Shown: positions 9,898 through 20,323, counted from the first letter of the stretch. The stretch is 64,000 bases of DNA from Gliomastix tumulicola (GCA_001599755.1 BCHX01000006.1:793336-857335); one strand, 5' to 3'. Notes: generated by a model from the sequence alone, not told the origin. Translations and numbers: made by a program.

Positions 9898-10755
9898 ATG
9901 GCAGACCGCGAGCCAGAGGCCGTCCAGGTCAGCACGACGCCCGACGGCATCACCACCATCACCATCAACCGCCACCACCGCCGAAACGCCATCGACGGCC
10001 CGACAGCCACCAAGCTCCTCGACGCCTTCATCGCCTTCGAGGAGGACGCCTCGCAGAAGGTCTGCGTCTTCCACGGCGCCAACGGCACATTCTGCGCGGG
10101 CTTCGACCTGCACGAGCTCGCGCGCTACGACGGCTCCGACGCGGCGTACACGGGGCCCGGCGTCGACGCCTCGAACCGCGTGCAGGACGGCGACGGCCGC
10201 CGTACGAATCCGGGGCCCTGTGGTCCGACGCGCATGCAGGTCAGCAAGCCCGTCATCTCGGCCGTGTCCGGGTACGCCGTCGCGGGCGGGCTCGAGCTCT
10301 CGCTGCTGGGCGACATGCGCGTGGCCGAGGAGGATGCCGTCTTTGGCGTCTTCTGCCGGCGGTTCGGCGTGCCGCTGATCGACGGCGGGACGGTGCGGCT
10401 GCAGGCGATTGTCGGGCTCGGCCGCGCGCTGGACATGATCCTCACGGGACGGGCGGTGAGCGCGCAGGAGGCGCTGCAGATGGGGCTGGCGAACCGCGTC
10501 GTGCCCAAGGGCCATGCGCTGCTGGAGGCGACCAAGATTGCGAGGCAGCTGCTCGCGTTCCCACAGGAGTGCATGAATGTCGACCGGGCGAGCTGCTTCT
10601 ACGCGGCGTACAATGCCACGTCGTTCCAGGATGCCCTAGGGCGCGAGTTCGATCACGGGGTGAAGGTCATCACGAAGGAGAGCGTCACGGGCGCGGCCAG
10701 GTTCAGTGCCGGTGCTGGACGACACGGTGCGTTTGGAGGGCCGAAGCTGTCGTGA
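9898..10755 (+). CDS. Enoyl-CoA hydratase/isomerase (crotonase) family protein
   Basis: Single exon, 285 residues, close to the usual crotonase length. The fold signature is clear: TITINRHHRRNAIDG at the N-terminus, the oxyanion-hole loop NGTFCAGFDLHEL, then AVSGYAVAGGLELSLLGDMRVA. The first catalytic glutamate of classical hydratases is present (GGLELS). The position of the second (Glu164 in the rat enzyme, in an FGQPE context) reads FGVFC here, so Cys replaces Glu, followed by RRFGVPLIDGGTVRL. Crotonases with this replacement are known among family members of uncertain reaction, so hydration of enoyl-CoA should not be assumed. There is no mitochondrial presequence and no C-terminal peroxisomal tripeptide, suggesting a cytosolic protein. 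Confidence 0.88.
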   Translation: MADREPEAVQVSTTPDGITTITINRHHRRNAIDGPTATKLLDAFIAFEEDASQKVCVFHGANGTFCAGFDLHELARYDGSDAAYTGPGVDASNRVQDGDGRRTNPGPCGPTRMQVSKPVISAVSGYAVAGGLELSLLGDMRVAEEDAVFGVFCRRFGVPLIDGGTVRLQAIVGLGRALDMILTGRAVSAQEALQMGLANRVVPKGHALLEATKIARQLLAFPQECMNVDRASCFYAAYNATSFQDALGREFDHGVKVITKESVTGAARFSAGAGRHGAFGGPKLS

Positions 10756-11167
10756 TGTGGATTGTCCCCGACGCGGTTGTAAGAGTAGTAACGAATGCCT
10801 GGGAAGCTCCCTACTTTGATGACCATGATTTCGCTCATGCTGATGGCCACACTTATGACTTGTCACCTCATATGGTGAACTCGCAGTAATCAAGGCGACG
10901 TCCGCTAAAGGAACAGCTCAGGCTCTCTGCCCCCTGTTCGCGTCCATCTCCAGTGCCATATCCCGTCGCTGAAGGATGAGTTTCTTCCAGGGCTCTTAGG
11001 GCGTGTTTGGGCGGTCGGCCCTATCGATAAGCCCCGCTGACATATTAATCCAAATTTTTAATTTTGTCCAGCTCAGCCCCAACGTCATGATCGTTGAGCT
11101 CATGACTTCATGTCCTCGAATTTTCCATTCCGCCTCGATAAGATCATCACCGCGAATTCTGCCCATC
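10756..11167. other. Intergenic region with a TATCGATA palindrome
   Basis: No gene is seen. It contains the palindrome at 11022-11029 and an AT-rich patch around 11040-11065 that would sit in the promoter of the DUF1769 gene. Confidence 0.45.
11022..11029. promoter_or_regulatory. TATCGATA palindrome
   Basis: Perfect 8-bp palindrome, extended to CTATCGATAAG, 139 bp before the DUF1769 start codon. The same core recurs in other promoters of this window (30553, 31000, 42529), so it is a candidate transcription-factor site. Binding is inferred from recurrence only. Confidence 0.4.
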
Positions 11168-12255
11168 ATGGCCGATAAGTACATCCTACGCGTCACGGCC
11201 GGCCCAGGCTACGAGCTAGATGACCACCAGGAAGTCCCCGTCAACCACCACCAGCCCATCCGCATCTCCAGCGTCCACGCCGACATCGAGCTCAACGTCC
11301 GCGTCCAGGACTATCGCGGCCTGCCTCGCGGGTCGCCCTCGACGTCGCCGTACTTTGAGCAGGAGCCGCACAGGTACAACCAGGACCAGTACAGCATCAG
11401 CCTGCGGTTCACGCCGAAGAGGGCGGCAGCCGGTGGGACAGCGCAGATGGCGGTGAGGCGCAGTGAGGACGACGGGGACGAGGTGAACGGCATCTCGGGT
11501 CTGGATCTACAGTTTGGGAATGACTTTGACCGGCCCATCAGGGAGCGGTTGCCGCCGGGGTTCAACACGGCCATGGGCATCGTCAAGTGGTGGATTGACC
11601 CCGGTCTCGACGGCGACGCGTACGCCGACAGACCGTACCTCTACGGACCGGCGCTCTCGTCCTTCAATGCCATCCACATCGGCTCGGCCCCGTTTGACGA
11701 GGCCAAGGGCGGCATCTGGGTCGAGGAGGGCGGAGATGAGGAGCTGAGGGAGGTGATGGAGATGCCCGCCGACAACAAGGGGCGCATGAAGTGGGCGCTG
11801 AACGACGACGCCAAGGAGTCGTGGCTGTGGGAGTACGGGCAGACGTACAGCCTCGACTTCTACAACCCGTACCTGGACTTCTCCAATCTTGCATTGCGGC
11901 TGCCCGGCTTCCACCTCCCGATTATGAAGTACTGGGACGGGCAGGGCCTACGGTGAGTTTGCGGCTATCCCCTTGTTGCCTGACAGTACAGACTTGCTCA
12001 TTTGTTTGCTTTCTTTCTTCTGCGAAAAGGACAACGCCGAGGCGCTCACACACGCTTAGATATGTCCTGAGGAATCGCAAGACGGGCGACTGCTACCTAG
12101 CTGTGTGTTTCACGATCCACCTCCAGGACGACGTCGACGAGGATGGCACGATTAGGGAAGAGAACCCGGGCCAGGAGACAAAGGAGTCCGTTGTTCAGCC
12201 ACCGTCGGGCTCCGGCGAGACAAGACCGGAGACGAGTGCGGATGATCTAGATTGA
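11168..12255 (+). CDS. DUF1769 (UPF0590-type) fungal protein
   Basis: Two exons (11168-11952 and 12030-12255) joined across a 77-nt intron give 336 residues. The start MADKYILRVTAGPGYELDDH matches the expected beginning of DUF1769 proteins: a beta-strand, then an invariant-looking 'RVTAGP' turn. An in-frame ATG at 11003 would add 55 residues of unlikely sequence and is rejected. Later blocks include FGNDFDRPIRERLPPGF, KWWIDPGLDGD and the WLWEYGQTYSLDFYNPYLDF block, all typical of the family, and the second exon carries the strand LRYVLRNRKTGDCYLAVCF. The acidic C-terminal tail is probably disordered. The family has no established biochemical role; the protein is expected to be cytosolic. Confidence 0.85.
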
Positions 12256-12824
12256 GAGCAGCGGAGGACAACAAATACCAGCAAGCAGCAAGCGAGATCA
12301 GTTCCTCGTCATCATCTATCAGAGTCGTGTAGTGTGCGTGAATCACCGACGGCCACGGCCGTATCAATCGCCTCACGGTACTATACTTATGAGTCCCCTC
12401 GCGGTAGCACATTCATCCCACATTGGCAAACGATAGCATCTTCGCCGTTAGTGTTACCGACCCTCGATCGACAAGCCTCGATCTCTAATTCAAGGACAAT
12501 CTCGCTTTCGGGTATCAGGTTCGAGCGTCATGTCTGTTTGCGGGAAAGATACCGGGTACTTCACTGGTACGAGGGATGAAGCGAGGAAGGAGCAAGCCGG
12601 GGCAGTACCTGCCTAAGGTACTTTCTTGTGTTCCCCAATATGTGGAAGATACACAAAGCGACATCTTTTTGCACTGAATCACGTCCTCGAAGCTCGCCTT
12701 TATAATGCTGCAATCGCTTCGCCGCCCTTCGCGTTTATTCCTGACCGACATTTGCTGCAAGCCGGACATTTGCGAGATCAGACAACTTTCCAATCTTCAG
12801 ACAAACGACACTGAACCACCCACA
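12256..12824. other. Intergenic region
   Basis: No gene is supported. A short inverted repeat GTACCTGCCTAAGGTAC lies around 12606-12622, similar in type to the AGGT-rich element near 8 kb. Confidence 0.4.
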
Positions 12825-13731
12825 ATGGCAATCTCCAGCTACGTCAGCGGCACCGTCACCGTGCCATATATGGCCTGGACCAACTCCGACCTCATCTGTG
12901 AGCCTCCGATCCAGACACACGACTTCTCCGAGTGCGGCATCCCCGGCGGCAGCATCTTCTGGAGGAGCGGCGGCTTCTACTCGCCGGGGGTGTGCTTCGA
13001 GGGGTACTGGGCCGAGTGCACGCAGACGTCGGCGCGCTGGCCCATCCGTCATGGCGAGACAGCAGTGCGGTGCATACCGACGTGAGTATTCACTCGGCGT
13101 GCCCCCCTCCCTTTTGCAACTAGGAATGCCTACTCACCATTTCCCCAGCGGCTACGACTGCGACTACGAGGATCCACGGTACGCGACGACAGTGCGCCTA
13201 GGGATCTATGTGTCGGCGCCCGCGTTCGAGATACGCTGGAGGACCGAGGATCTCACCTCGAAGCCGCTGCCAGCAGATGCGCCCGCGCCGCCCTCCCCGC
13301 TGACGGAACAGCCCGGCATACGCGGCCCGAGGACGCTGGCGACATCAACAACAACAGCCGCGCCAGAAGACCGCATGAGTTCCGCGGCCACCACCACTGC
13401 CACCACCACCACGACGCCGTCGTCATCATCCTGCGCGGATGATAATGGAGAAGAGTGCTTGGATGCGGCCCGCTCCCTGTCCACAGGCTCGGTGGCGGGC
13501 ATCGCCGTGGGAGCGTCGGTCGGCGTGCTCGGGATGAGCATGACGGCCCTCTTCATGCTGCTCCGGAGACGGCGGCGGCAGGACGCCGAGGAGGCGGCGC
13601 GGCGGTCGGAGGACACGCTGACGGCGTCGTTGGAGGGCGTGGGCGCGGCGTTGGAGGGCCCGCCGGTGCGATTGGGAGATCGGCGGGCTGAGCCCAAGGA
13701 GCTTGCTGCGGACTCGTCGACGATTCATTAG
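12825..13731 (+). CDS. Single-pass membrane protein with Cys-rich ectodomain
   Basis: Exons 12825-13081 and 13149-13731 around a 67-nt intron give 279 residues. Residues 1-110 form a Cys-containing domain (cysteines near 26, 37, 58, 65, 82, 90). A Ser/Thr/Pro-rich stalk at about 150-180 would be O-glycosylated. A transmembrane helix at about 200-224 (SVAGIAVGASVGVLGMSM...) is followed by five arginines and a polar tail. This is the layout of fungal cell-surface sensors and stalked receptors (stalk, helix, basic cytoplasmic tail), but no WSC or other named domain is visible. A clear N-terminal signal peptide is missing from this start; an upstream in-frame extension (12705) does not supply one. 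Either the true first exon is elsewhere or the helix acts as signal anchor. Confidence 0.65.
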
Positions 13732-13851
13732 GGTCGTCTAGATGAGGCGCGGGGAGAACGCTCCGGGGATCGGCGGTCGCGGGAGGGTGGTGCGAGGTAG
13801 GAGGGCTTTGTAGGGTGACATCGTAGGGGAGAGGATTCGGGTATGTTGCGA

Positions 13852-13896
13852 AGTCAGTTTCGGCGGAGTCAGTTTCGGCGAAGTCAGTTTCGGAGG
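13852..13896. repeat. Three tandem copies of a 15-bp unit
   Basis: Unit AGTCAGTTTCGGCGG repeated three times with 1-3 changes (13852-13866, 13867-13881, 13882-13896), about 120 bp after the stop codon of the membrane-protein gene. The period is a multiple of three, so overlapping open frames show a peptide repeat, but no gene is supported there. Confidence 0.8.
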
Positions 13897-14613
13897 ATCC
13901 CATGCTTGCTGTGCGGACGACTCATGTGGCTCCATGTGCCAGGGCATGGACGAGTGATGGTTTGCAATTTGACACATTTCAAGGAACAGCACACCGCAGC
14001 TTCGTACCTGGGCCTGCTCCGTGATCTCATCCTTGAATTCTGCTGGCTGTGGTCCAGGGTAGCTTCCACCACCAAACTCTGTTGGGGAAGTCGTAAAGGT
14101 GAGGTGGAATTTGTGGATTCTCCTGTTTCCTCGCTCAACCAACCGCCGCCGTTCTTCCAACCCCAGGCCTTCCAGATCCCCCAGATTCGAACCGGAACTA
14201 TTCCCCGACTAGATAATGCAGCCGGGGATCTTTCGACATCTGGTGATGCATCCGCGGAAGAGACATCCCATTCATCACATCTCATCACACTGCTGATCAC
14301 GACTTCGCCAGCTGTGCCGACAACTGCCGACGCTGGCCGGCCTCGCTCCTCGACGCCCTCACGCCTCCGAGTTCTTCAGTGACGATCTTCAACACTAGCA
14401 AGCGTTGCAGAGTCCACGCAGAGGCTGAAGACCGTTAATCCCAGCCCATTCCCGGTCCCGGATGCGGGCGAAAGGGACTTTGGGCCCTTACAGGCTGTTT
14501 ATTCCCGGCGTTGGCGGTTGCAAATTCACACCGAATCCAATTTCCTTCGTGCTGGACTCTTGCCGTCGCTTCCACACTCCCCCCCCCAACCCTCAGCTTT
14601 TCTGTTACATCAC

Positions 14614-14624
14614 TATACATATAA
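14614..14624 (+). promoter_or_regulatory. TATA-like element of the MFS gene
   Basis: TATACATATAA about 155 bp upstream of the MFS start codon, in an otherwise pyrimidine-rich leader. Assigned by sequence and position only. Confidence 0.4.
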
Positions 14625-14664
14625 GACTACCGGAACCTGGCTCCCCCTATTGCGCCATTTTGCG

Positions 14665-14760
14665 ATGGACGCCCAGGACCCTCTTCAGGACTCTCGACCG
14701 CCGCCGGTTCTGGCTGCTGCTCTGACTCTGGACCCTGCATGTATAGCGAGAGTCGGCTGA
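14665..14760 (+). other. Upstream open reading frame in the MFS leader
   Basis: A 31-codon frame with its own ATG (context GCGATGG), lying between the TATA-like element and the MFS start and ending 16 nt before that start. If it is in the transcript it would lower translation of the transporter. No conservation evidence is available. Confidence 0.3.
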
Positions 14761-14776
14761 GGTGAGAAGAAAAACG

Positions 14777-16624
14777 ATGGAGGCTGCCGCTGCTGTGAAC
14801 CCGGACGACTCGCTCAGCAAGATGGAGAAGGGGGCCTCCTCGCACGGGCGGAGGAAGGTGCTCGAGGATGCTGACGGGGCACCGCTGGGGGAAGAGACTG
14901 ATATCTCGTGGGTGTATCTCACGTTCGATACGCCGCTGCCGCAACCGCCATCGAGCCCAGTTCCGCTGCCCAAGGCCCCCGACCTGAGGGCGTTCACGAA
15001 TCCGCAGACCTGGTCCGTCGCGTTGAAATCGGTCCTGCTGGCGCTGTCCTGCATCGCGACGTTTCTCACCGCCTATTCTGCCGGCTCGTACGCCCCGCCC
15101 GCGCAGCTGCTCGCCGCCGACCTGGACAGCACGCGCACCGTCGTCCTGATCGGTATTACGACCTTCTGCATGGGTTTCGCCCTCGCGCCCATGGTCCTCG
15201 CGCCCGTGAGCGAGATCTGGGGGCGGTATCCCATCTTCGCGGTGGCCGGGCTCATCTGGGTCGTGTGTGAAGTGGCGTGCGCACTGGTCGATAACCTTGC
15301 CGGCCTCCTCGTCGCGCGCTTCTTCGTCGGCGCGGGCGCGAGCGTCTTCTCGTCGGTCGTCGGCGGCGTGCTGGCGGATCTCTGGGTGCGCGAGGAGAGG
15401 AACACGCCGATGGCGCTCTTCAGCGGCGGCGTGCTCGCCGGCACGGGGGCAGGGCCTCTCGTCGCCGCGGGCATCGTGTATAGGATCGAGGACGGGACGA
15501 CGGCGTGGCGGTGGACGTTCTGGCACCAGGCCATCTCGGACGGGATCCTGCTGCTCGCGATCCTCGTCTTCTTCCGGGAGACGCGGGCGAGCGTGCTGCT
15601 GTCGCGGAAGGCCGCGAAACTGAACAAGTGGTACGAGCAGCTCGAGCAGTCGGGCGTCTACGGCGTCTGGGTGTCGCTGCCGCCTCCGACGCCGGTCTCC
15701 TTCTCGGCATCGGATACCTCTGGTGCCGTGACCGCCTCCGAGGGCGACGACGGAGAGCCCGATGCAGATACGGCGACGGTCGCCCTCCGTCGCATCCGCT
15801 GGAAGGTGCAGGCGGACGAGGAGCGCGCCTCGCTGGCCACCATGATGACGACGTCCTTCATCCGCCCCTTCCACCTGCTCGTCACCGAGCCCATCGTCTT
15901 CTTCTTCTCGCTCTGGGCCGCCTTTGCCTGGAGCGTGCTCTACCTCGCCTTTGCCGTGGTGCCCTACCTCTACGGTGACGACTTCAAAGCCTCGTCGCGC
16001 ACGTACGTCGCCATGATGGTCGGGAGTGCCGTTGCCACAGTCATCAGTATCTGGCAGGAGTCGCTACTGCACCACCGGGAGTGGCGCGTCGAGACGGCCA
16101 CCTCGGACGCTGCCTTCTGGCGCTGGCTGCGACGCAGGTTCCCCGCCGAGTCGCCCGAGTCGCGTCTGTACTTCACCGCCGTCTTCGCCCTGCTGCTCCC
16201 CGCGGGCCTCTTCGGCGCCTTCCTCCCCTCCGGCGTCGCGACCGACGGCGGAACCTCCGTCGCCATAGGCATCGGCTTCGCGACCGTGGGAATCTATGCC
16301 ATCTACCTCGCCACCTTCAACTATCTCGCCGACTCGTACCAGATCTACGCGTCGTCCGCGCTCGCGGCCAACAGCTTCTGCCGCAACGTCCTCGGGGGCG
16401 CGTTCCCCGTCGCCACGGCGGCCATGTTCGACGCGATGGGCTTGAAGGGCGCGGGCGGGATGCTGGGCGGCGTGGCGACGGTGCTGAGCGTCACGCCGTG
16501 GGTGTTGATATTCTGGGGGGAGAAGATCCGGGCGCGGAGTCGGATGGCCATTGTGAGTATTCCTGATCTGTGGTTTGAAGGCTTTGAGTACTGACTTTTA
16601 AAAATGTAGTTGCTGCGGAAGTGA
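14777..16624 (+). CDS. MFS drug:H+ antiporter-like transporter (DHA1 type)
   Basis: Two exons, 14777-16552 and a tiny 16610-16624 (TTG CTG CGG AAG TGA). The intron between them has a GTGAGT donor, TACTGAC branch site and TGTAG acceptor. About 596 residues. A hydrophilic N-terminus of roughly 70 residues precedes the first helix (SVLLALSCIATFLTAYSAGSY). The motif PVSEIWGRYPIF is the DHA1 form of MFS motif A, and RFFVGAGASVFSSVVGGVLADLW follows as helix 4. A long charged central loop (residues about 285-360) separates two six-helix halves, giving about 12 transmembrane helices in the plasma membrane. The start at 14777 (AACGATGG) is chosen over an upstream GTG. Substrate cannot be told; polyamine or drug efflux is the usual role of relatives. 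Confidence 0.88.
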
Positions 16625-16872
16625 AGATAAAAAAAGTACAGAGATTGGGATTTTTTGGCGTTATATATACGGATACCGACATTAGAATACGGGTTGGGTC
16701 AATGTTACACGATTTTGGGCATATTGCACGTGAGACTTTGTGAGACCTGAGCCGGGGGCTGAACAAGCATGATCGTCGCCGCATAACGCTGAGAACCATA
16801 TAACATTCCTGCAGATGTCGGATAACTGACTCTCTAGGTCCTTGCCCACGCGAATGATACCCGACCATCTTT

Positions 16873-18453
16873 TTATCTGGAGAAGAACCGCCGCTTCTCC
16901 CTGTTCAGCAGACAATCCCCCAGCAATTTCATAAACCGCCGCTTCTTCTCGCTGGCGCTGATGTCCGCCGCCACCGACTCAGTCCCCCTTGCCACCTGCG
17001 AAGCTCCTCCCTTGTCGACTGCCACGAGGGCCATCTTCGACGATACCCAATTATCGACCTGCGCGGGGAGAACCGCAAGTGAGAGCGTCTTTAGATATGG
17101 ATCGACGACAGGCGGCGGCGGCATGACCGGGCGCTGGAAACCTGAGTATACGGAGCTGATGCCCTCGTCATCGGGGACAATGATGCCCTTGCCGTCGTCG
17201 ATGAATCTTCTCTGGTCGGGGAGGCGGCCCCAGGGTCCCGCAGACGGAGCGAGACGGTATGCGAAGCGGTGTTCAGCGTCGGGGAACATGGTCGCTACGA
17301 ATTGTCGTGTGTACTCGTCGCTGAAGCCGCACATCCTCAGGCTGGAGACCTGGTCGCGGAGACTGAGCAGCGGGTCGCAGATTCGAAGGCGGTCGTCGGG
17401 GCAGTACGAGCTCTCGGACGTATTCAGGCTCTGGTCGGTGATGAATGAGACCACCGAGATGGGAGACGAGCAAGACGCTGGCGACTCAACAACAACCCCT
17501 CGCATGGCGGCCATCCTAGGGATCTGCTGATCCGGCCTCCTGAGGCCATAGTACCGCCGACAGAGCAGTATCAGTTCATCCAGCGGTCCTTCGCGCCTCG
17601 CCTGGCTCTCCGCAAACATCACCACCAACTTCTCGAGCTGCGCCGTCACGGGCAGCAGTCCGCCCACCGGCCCACCGCCTAGCTTCGACATGTCGATCTC
17701 GAGCACGATGCTGTGCATGTACGCGCCGTACCGGAACAGCCAGAGCGTCGCAAGGGGACTCAGACGGGTATTCACGTACGGCGAGAACACAACGTGGAAC
17801 GTGTGAGAGGCGAGGAAGGAGATCATCATATCTGCTCGCAGGCCGGCGCTGACGGAAAGATAGGGTCTGTAGGGCGCGAGCGCGGCGGTTATTGTCGTGA
17901 ATGTCTCGGTCGGCCAGGCATCACGGAGGAACACGGGGCGGGACAGCGTGACGACGACGCGGCTGTGGCTTCGGCTTGCCGTGAGGTACTGGCATATGCG
18001 GAGGCGGACGTTGTCAGGGAGTGAGTCGTAGCTGAGGCGGCGGCGGGGTTTCGGCTTGTCGCTGCTGCTGCTTCGGCGGTTTTCATCCTTGGAGCTGCTG
18101 CTGCTGCTGCTGCTGCTGCTGCGGTACGCCTTGAGGTTCCGTGAGAATGTGTCCAGGGCCGCCGTTGGCTTGGGGTATTGACTGTGGTCTTCTTTGTGGC
18201 AGACGGCGTCAACTGTGCGGTCCCAGGGCGGGCGCTCAGCTTTTGCAGGCGTACTGGGCGTCCGCTCGCCATCGCTGATTGGGAGAGACGAGGCGGGAGA
18301 AAGGTAGAGTGGCCTGGGGATGGGCGTCTCAGACTTCTTGCGACGTCGGGCCTCTGGAGCGCCTGTCATCAGTGGCTCGATGCTCCTCCATGATTCGGTG
18401 AGGAATGGAGGCGAAGACTTACTATTGCCTTCCCCTGGGGTTAAAGGAGGCAT
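16873..18453 (-). CDS. F-box-like hypothetical protein with poly-Ser tract
   Basis: Single exon, 526 residues. The first 150 residues are disordered (Pro, Ser, Lys-rich) and contain a run of ten serines encoded by a GCT/CTG microsatellite at about 18093-18122. At about 138-160 the sequence YDSLPDNVRLRICQYL has the shape of the start of an F-box. A predicted mostly folded region follows (SFLASHTFHVVFSPYVNTRL, then LWLFRYGAYMHSIVLEIDMS). That block looks like those of a fungal-specific family of unknown function in which an F-box is often marginal. There is no signal peptide or transmembrane helix. A role as ubiquitin-ligase adaptor is a weak inference. It is convergent with the MFS gene, 248 bp away. 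Confidence 0.65.
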   Translation of the reverse strand: MPPLTPGEGNSKSSPPFLTESWRSIEPLMTGAPEARRRKKSETPIPRPLYLSPASSLPISDGERTPSTPAKAERPPWDRTVDAVCHKEDHSQYPKPTAALDTFSRNLKAYRSSSSSSSSSSKDENRRSSSSDKPKPRRRLSYDSLPDNVRLRICQYLTASRSHSRVVVTLSRPVFLRDAWPTETFTTITAALAPYRPYLSVSAGLRADMMISFLASHTFHVVFSPYVNTRLSPLATLWLFRYGAYMHSIVLEIDMSKLGGGPVGGLLPVTAQLEKLVVMFAESQARREGPLDELILLCRRYYGLRRPDQQIPRMAAMRGVVVESPASCSSPISVVSFITDQSLNTSESSYCPDDRLRICDPLLSLRDQVSSLRMCGFSDEYTRQFVATMFPDAEHRFAYRLAPSAGPWGRLPDQRRFIDDGKGIIVPDDEGISSVYSGFQRPVMPPPPVVDPYLKTLSLAVLPAQVDNWVSSKMALVAVDKGGASQVARGTESVAADISASEKKRRFMKLLGDCLLNREKRRFFSR

Positions 18454-18860
18454 GGTGTCGTAGGGACGTTGCGCAAAATGAAGCTAGGTCTGGAGAGAGA
18501 AAGTGAGAGGAGAGGAGAAGCCCTCAGGTGGATGGGGGATGGAATCATCGCTCTTGGTGGTGGTGGTGGTGCTTCTCACGGCTGGCTCACTTTCTGCTCA
18601 GCACCATGTTACCTCGCCGTCCGGCCGGTATAGCAGATGCAGAAAGGATTCATTACGGAGGATATCATTGTATTTTCAGCGTAGTATATCGTCATCGTAT
18701 TCATCTAACCACATGTGGCTTTCTCTTGAAATCGTGTAGATCGTTCGAGTACGGCCAGCCCACGTCCATATGACCAGCTGCCGCCCACCAACTCTATCCC
18801 ATCAGCCGCTGGACAGACCCTCTCCCTGATCATCAATCGTGTTCCCCCATGTGCTCCCCC
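18454..18860. other. Intergenic region between two minus-strand genes
   Basis: No gene is supported; a GGT/TGG-rich run occurs at 18551-18572. It should hold the promoter of the F-box-like gene and the 3' end of the PBDC1 gene. Confidence 0.45.
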
Positions 18861-19463
18861 TCACGACTTCGCCTTCTGCGCCTTCTCAGAGATCCAGTCA
18901 TTCAGCCCATGCCGATTCCTCGCAATCTCGTACGCGTAGAACTGCATCCGCGGCACGAAGATGGTCGTGTGCTCCTCGTACTCGGCATCGGGTCTCGTCC
19001 GCAGCATCGTCCCCATGTTGTAGTCGTCAATCTTCTTCTCGTACGCCATCATGAACGGCCGCCACTTCTCCTTGCCCTCTTTGCTCTTCATCGCGTCCTC
19101 GTCGATGGGCTTGGCCGGGTCGAAGTCCGGGAAGGTCTGGAGGAGGTGCTCGTAGATCTCGTCGTCGAGGCGGGTGAGGCGCAGGTCGGAGCCCTTCATG
19201 CGCTCGAGGATGGACCAGTAGGTGTGGAGGTGCTGGACGGCTGGGGGGTGGTTAGCGAGTGTAAAACAGGCACGGATGAGGGCGGGAAGGACGTACTTCT
19301 GACGGCAAACTGCTTCTCCATCTATTGCGACAGGTTGTTAGCTGGCTGCTCGTGATCACGGATGGGGTGGCGGGGTACGTACATCTTCGTTGTTGTCGGC
19401 CGTCTCGGCATCGAAGTTCTTGGGCACGGGGCCGCCCGAGGACATGGCTTCCATAGGGTCCAT
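18861..19463 (-). CDS. PBDC1 / polysaccharide-biosynthesis-domain protein
   Basis: Three exons (19463-19383, 19321-19297, 19240-18861) give 161 residues. The middle exon is only 25 nt, encoding MEKQFAVR and one base of the next codon; both flanking introns have GTACGT donors and close in phase. The protein matches the small PBDC1 family (yeast YPL225W type): HLHTYWSILERMKGSDLRLT, then DDEIYEHLLQTFPDF, and a C-terminal ending that includes IARNRHGLNDWIS. In yeast and animals this family is a cytosolic factor linked to folding of translation elongation factor eEF1A. The old name refers to a misleading domain label and no polysaccharide chemistry is implied. Confidence 0.85.
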
Positions 19464-20323
19464 GATGTCTGTCTGTGGTGTGAATATCGGTTCTGGGTAG
19501 ACGAGGAGGGTGTCGTATGACTGTGAAGTCGAGGTGCTGTCGTAAAATCTGAGGTGTGACGTGGGGCGAGACGTTGGAGCCTTGGAGGGGCAGAGAAATC
19601 CTGACGATGATGTAGTCACCGATAAGGACAGTGTGACTCTCAAGATACTGTGCTGGATAGCACGGTGCGCATTCCCGAAGCGTCTCGCCGACACTGGATT
19701 GAACTCGCATCTTCCAATTGCAACGCCACGCCGAGCTTCAACCATCACAGCCTTCCCGCCACGATCGGCGACTTGTATTGACGACACGGCGCGGGATGTC
19801 TAGCGGCGACGGCATGCACAGGCCTTGCTGTGTAGGGCTTATGTCCTCAGCCGAGGCTCATCAGCGACGGCGCTCCATGCCTTACAGCTCGCTTGTCACT
19901 CTCAGCATAGCGCCAACTCAGTCCCTCCTCGCCGCAGCCCGTTGAATGGGGCGCCAATTCTCCGCTACGGATTGTCCGTTCGCCGGCTCATTCGGCCGCC
20001 GCGGCCTCGAAAATGGGGGACACACTGATTGTTCCCCGGGCCTGGTGCTGCCCCGAGCGGCACACACAATATCAAGTGCGACAATACTAAGAATATCGCC
20101 CGACCCCCTTGCATCCATTGCGACCGCCAGAGCCATGGTCTTTGTTCTCGTGTGTGTGTATGTGCATGTGCATGTGCATGTGCATGTGCATGTGCCCAGG
20201 ATGTTAGTTACCTGCTGAAGATGAAGACGCTGCTGATCTTTCCGTCTCTCCTCCTACTTGAGATGGTATCTATTACTTCTTCGCATTTCAAACCAAGAGC
20301 CGTCGTTGGCGTTGTGTATCATT
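19464..20323. other. Divergent promoter region of PBDC1 and the ABC transporter
   Basis: 860 bp between divergent start codons. A hexameric microsatellite (20150-20195) is the only repeat. Open frames here have no recognisable domains. Confidence 0.45.
20150..20195. repeat. (ATGTGC)n microsatellite
   Basis: A GT run followed by about six copies of ATGTGC, about 130 bp before the ABC transporter start, probably in its leader or promoter. Confidence 0.85.

Larger units (their letters stand above)
13732..14776. other. Intergenic region with tandem repeats and MFS leader
   Basis: Holds three 15-bp tandem repeats (13852-13896), a TATA-like element (14614-14624) and a short upstream open frame (14665-14760). 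No other gene is supported; longer open frames here lack recognisable features. Confidence 0.45.

Noticed and set aside
9457..10515. 352-codon open frame antisense to the crotonase gene
   Set aside because: Shadow frame; no domain or start context.
14165..14190. tRNA B-box-like GGTTCGAATC on the minus strand
   Set aside because: No matching A-box, acceptor stem or anticodon arm around it.
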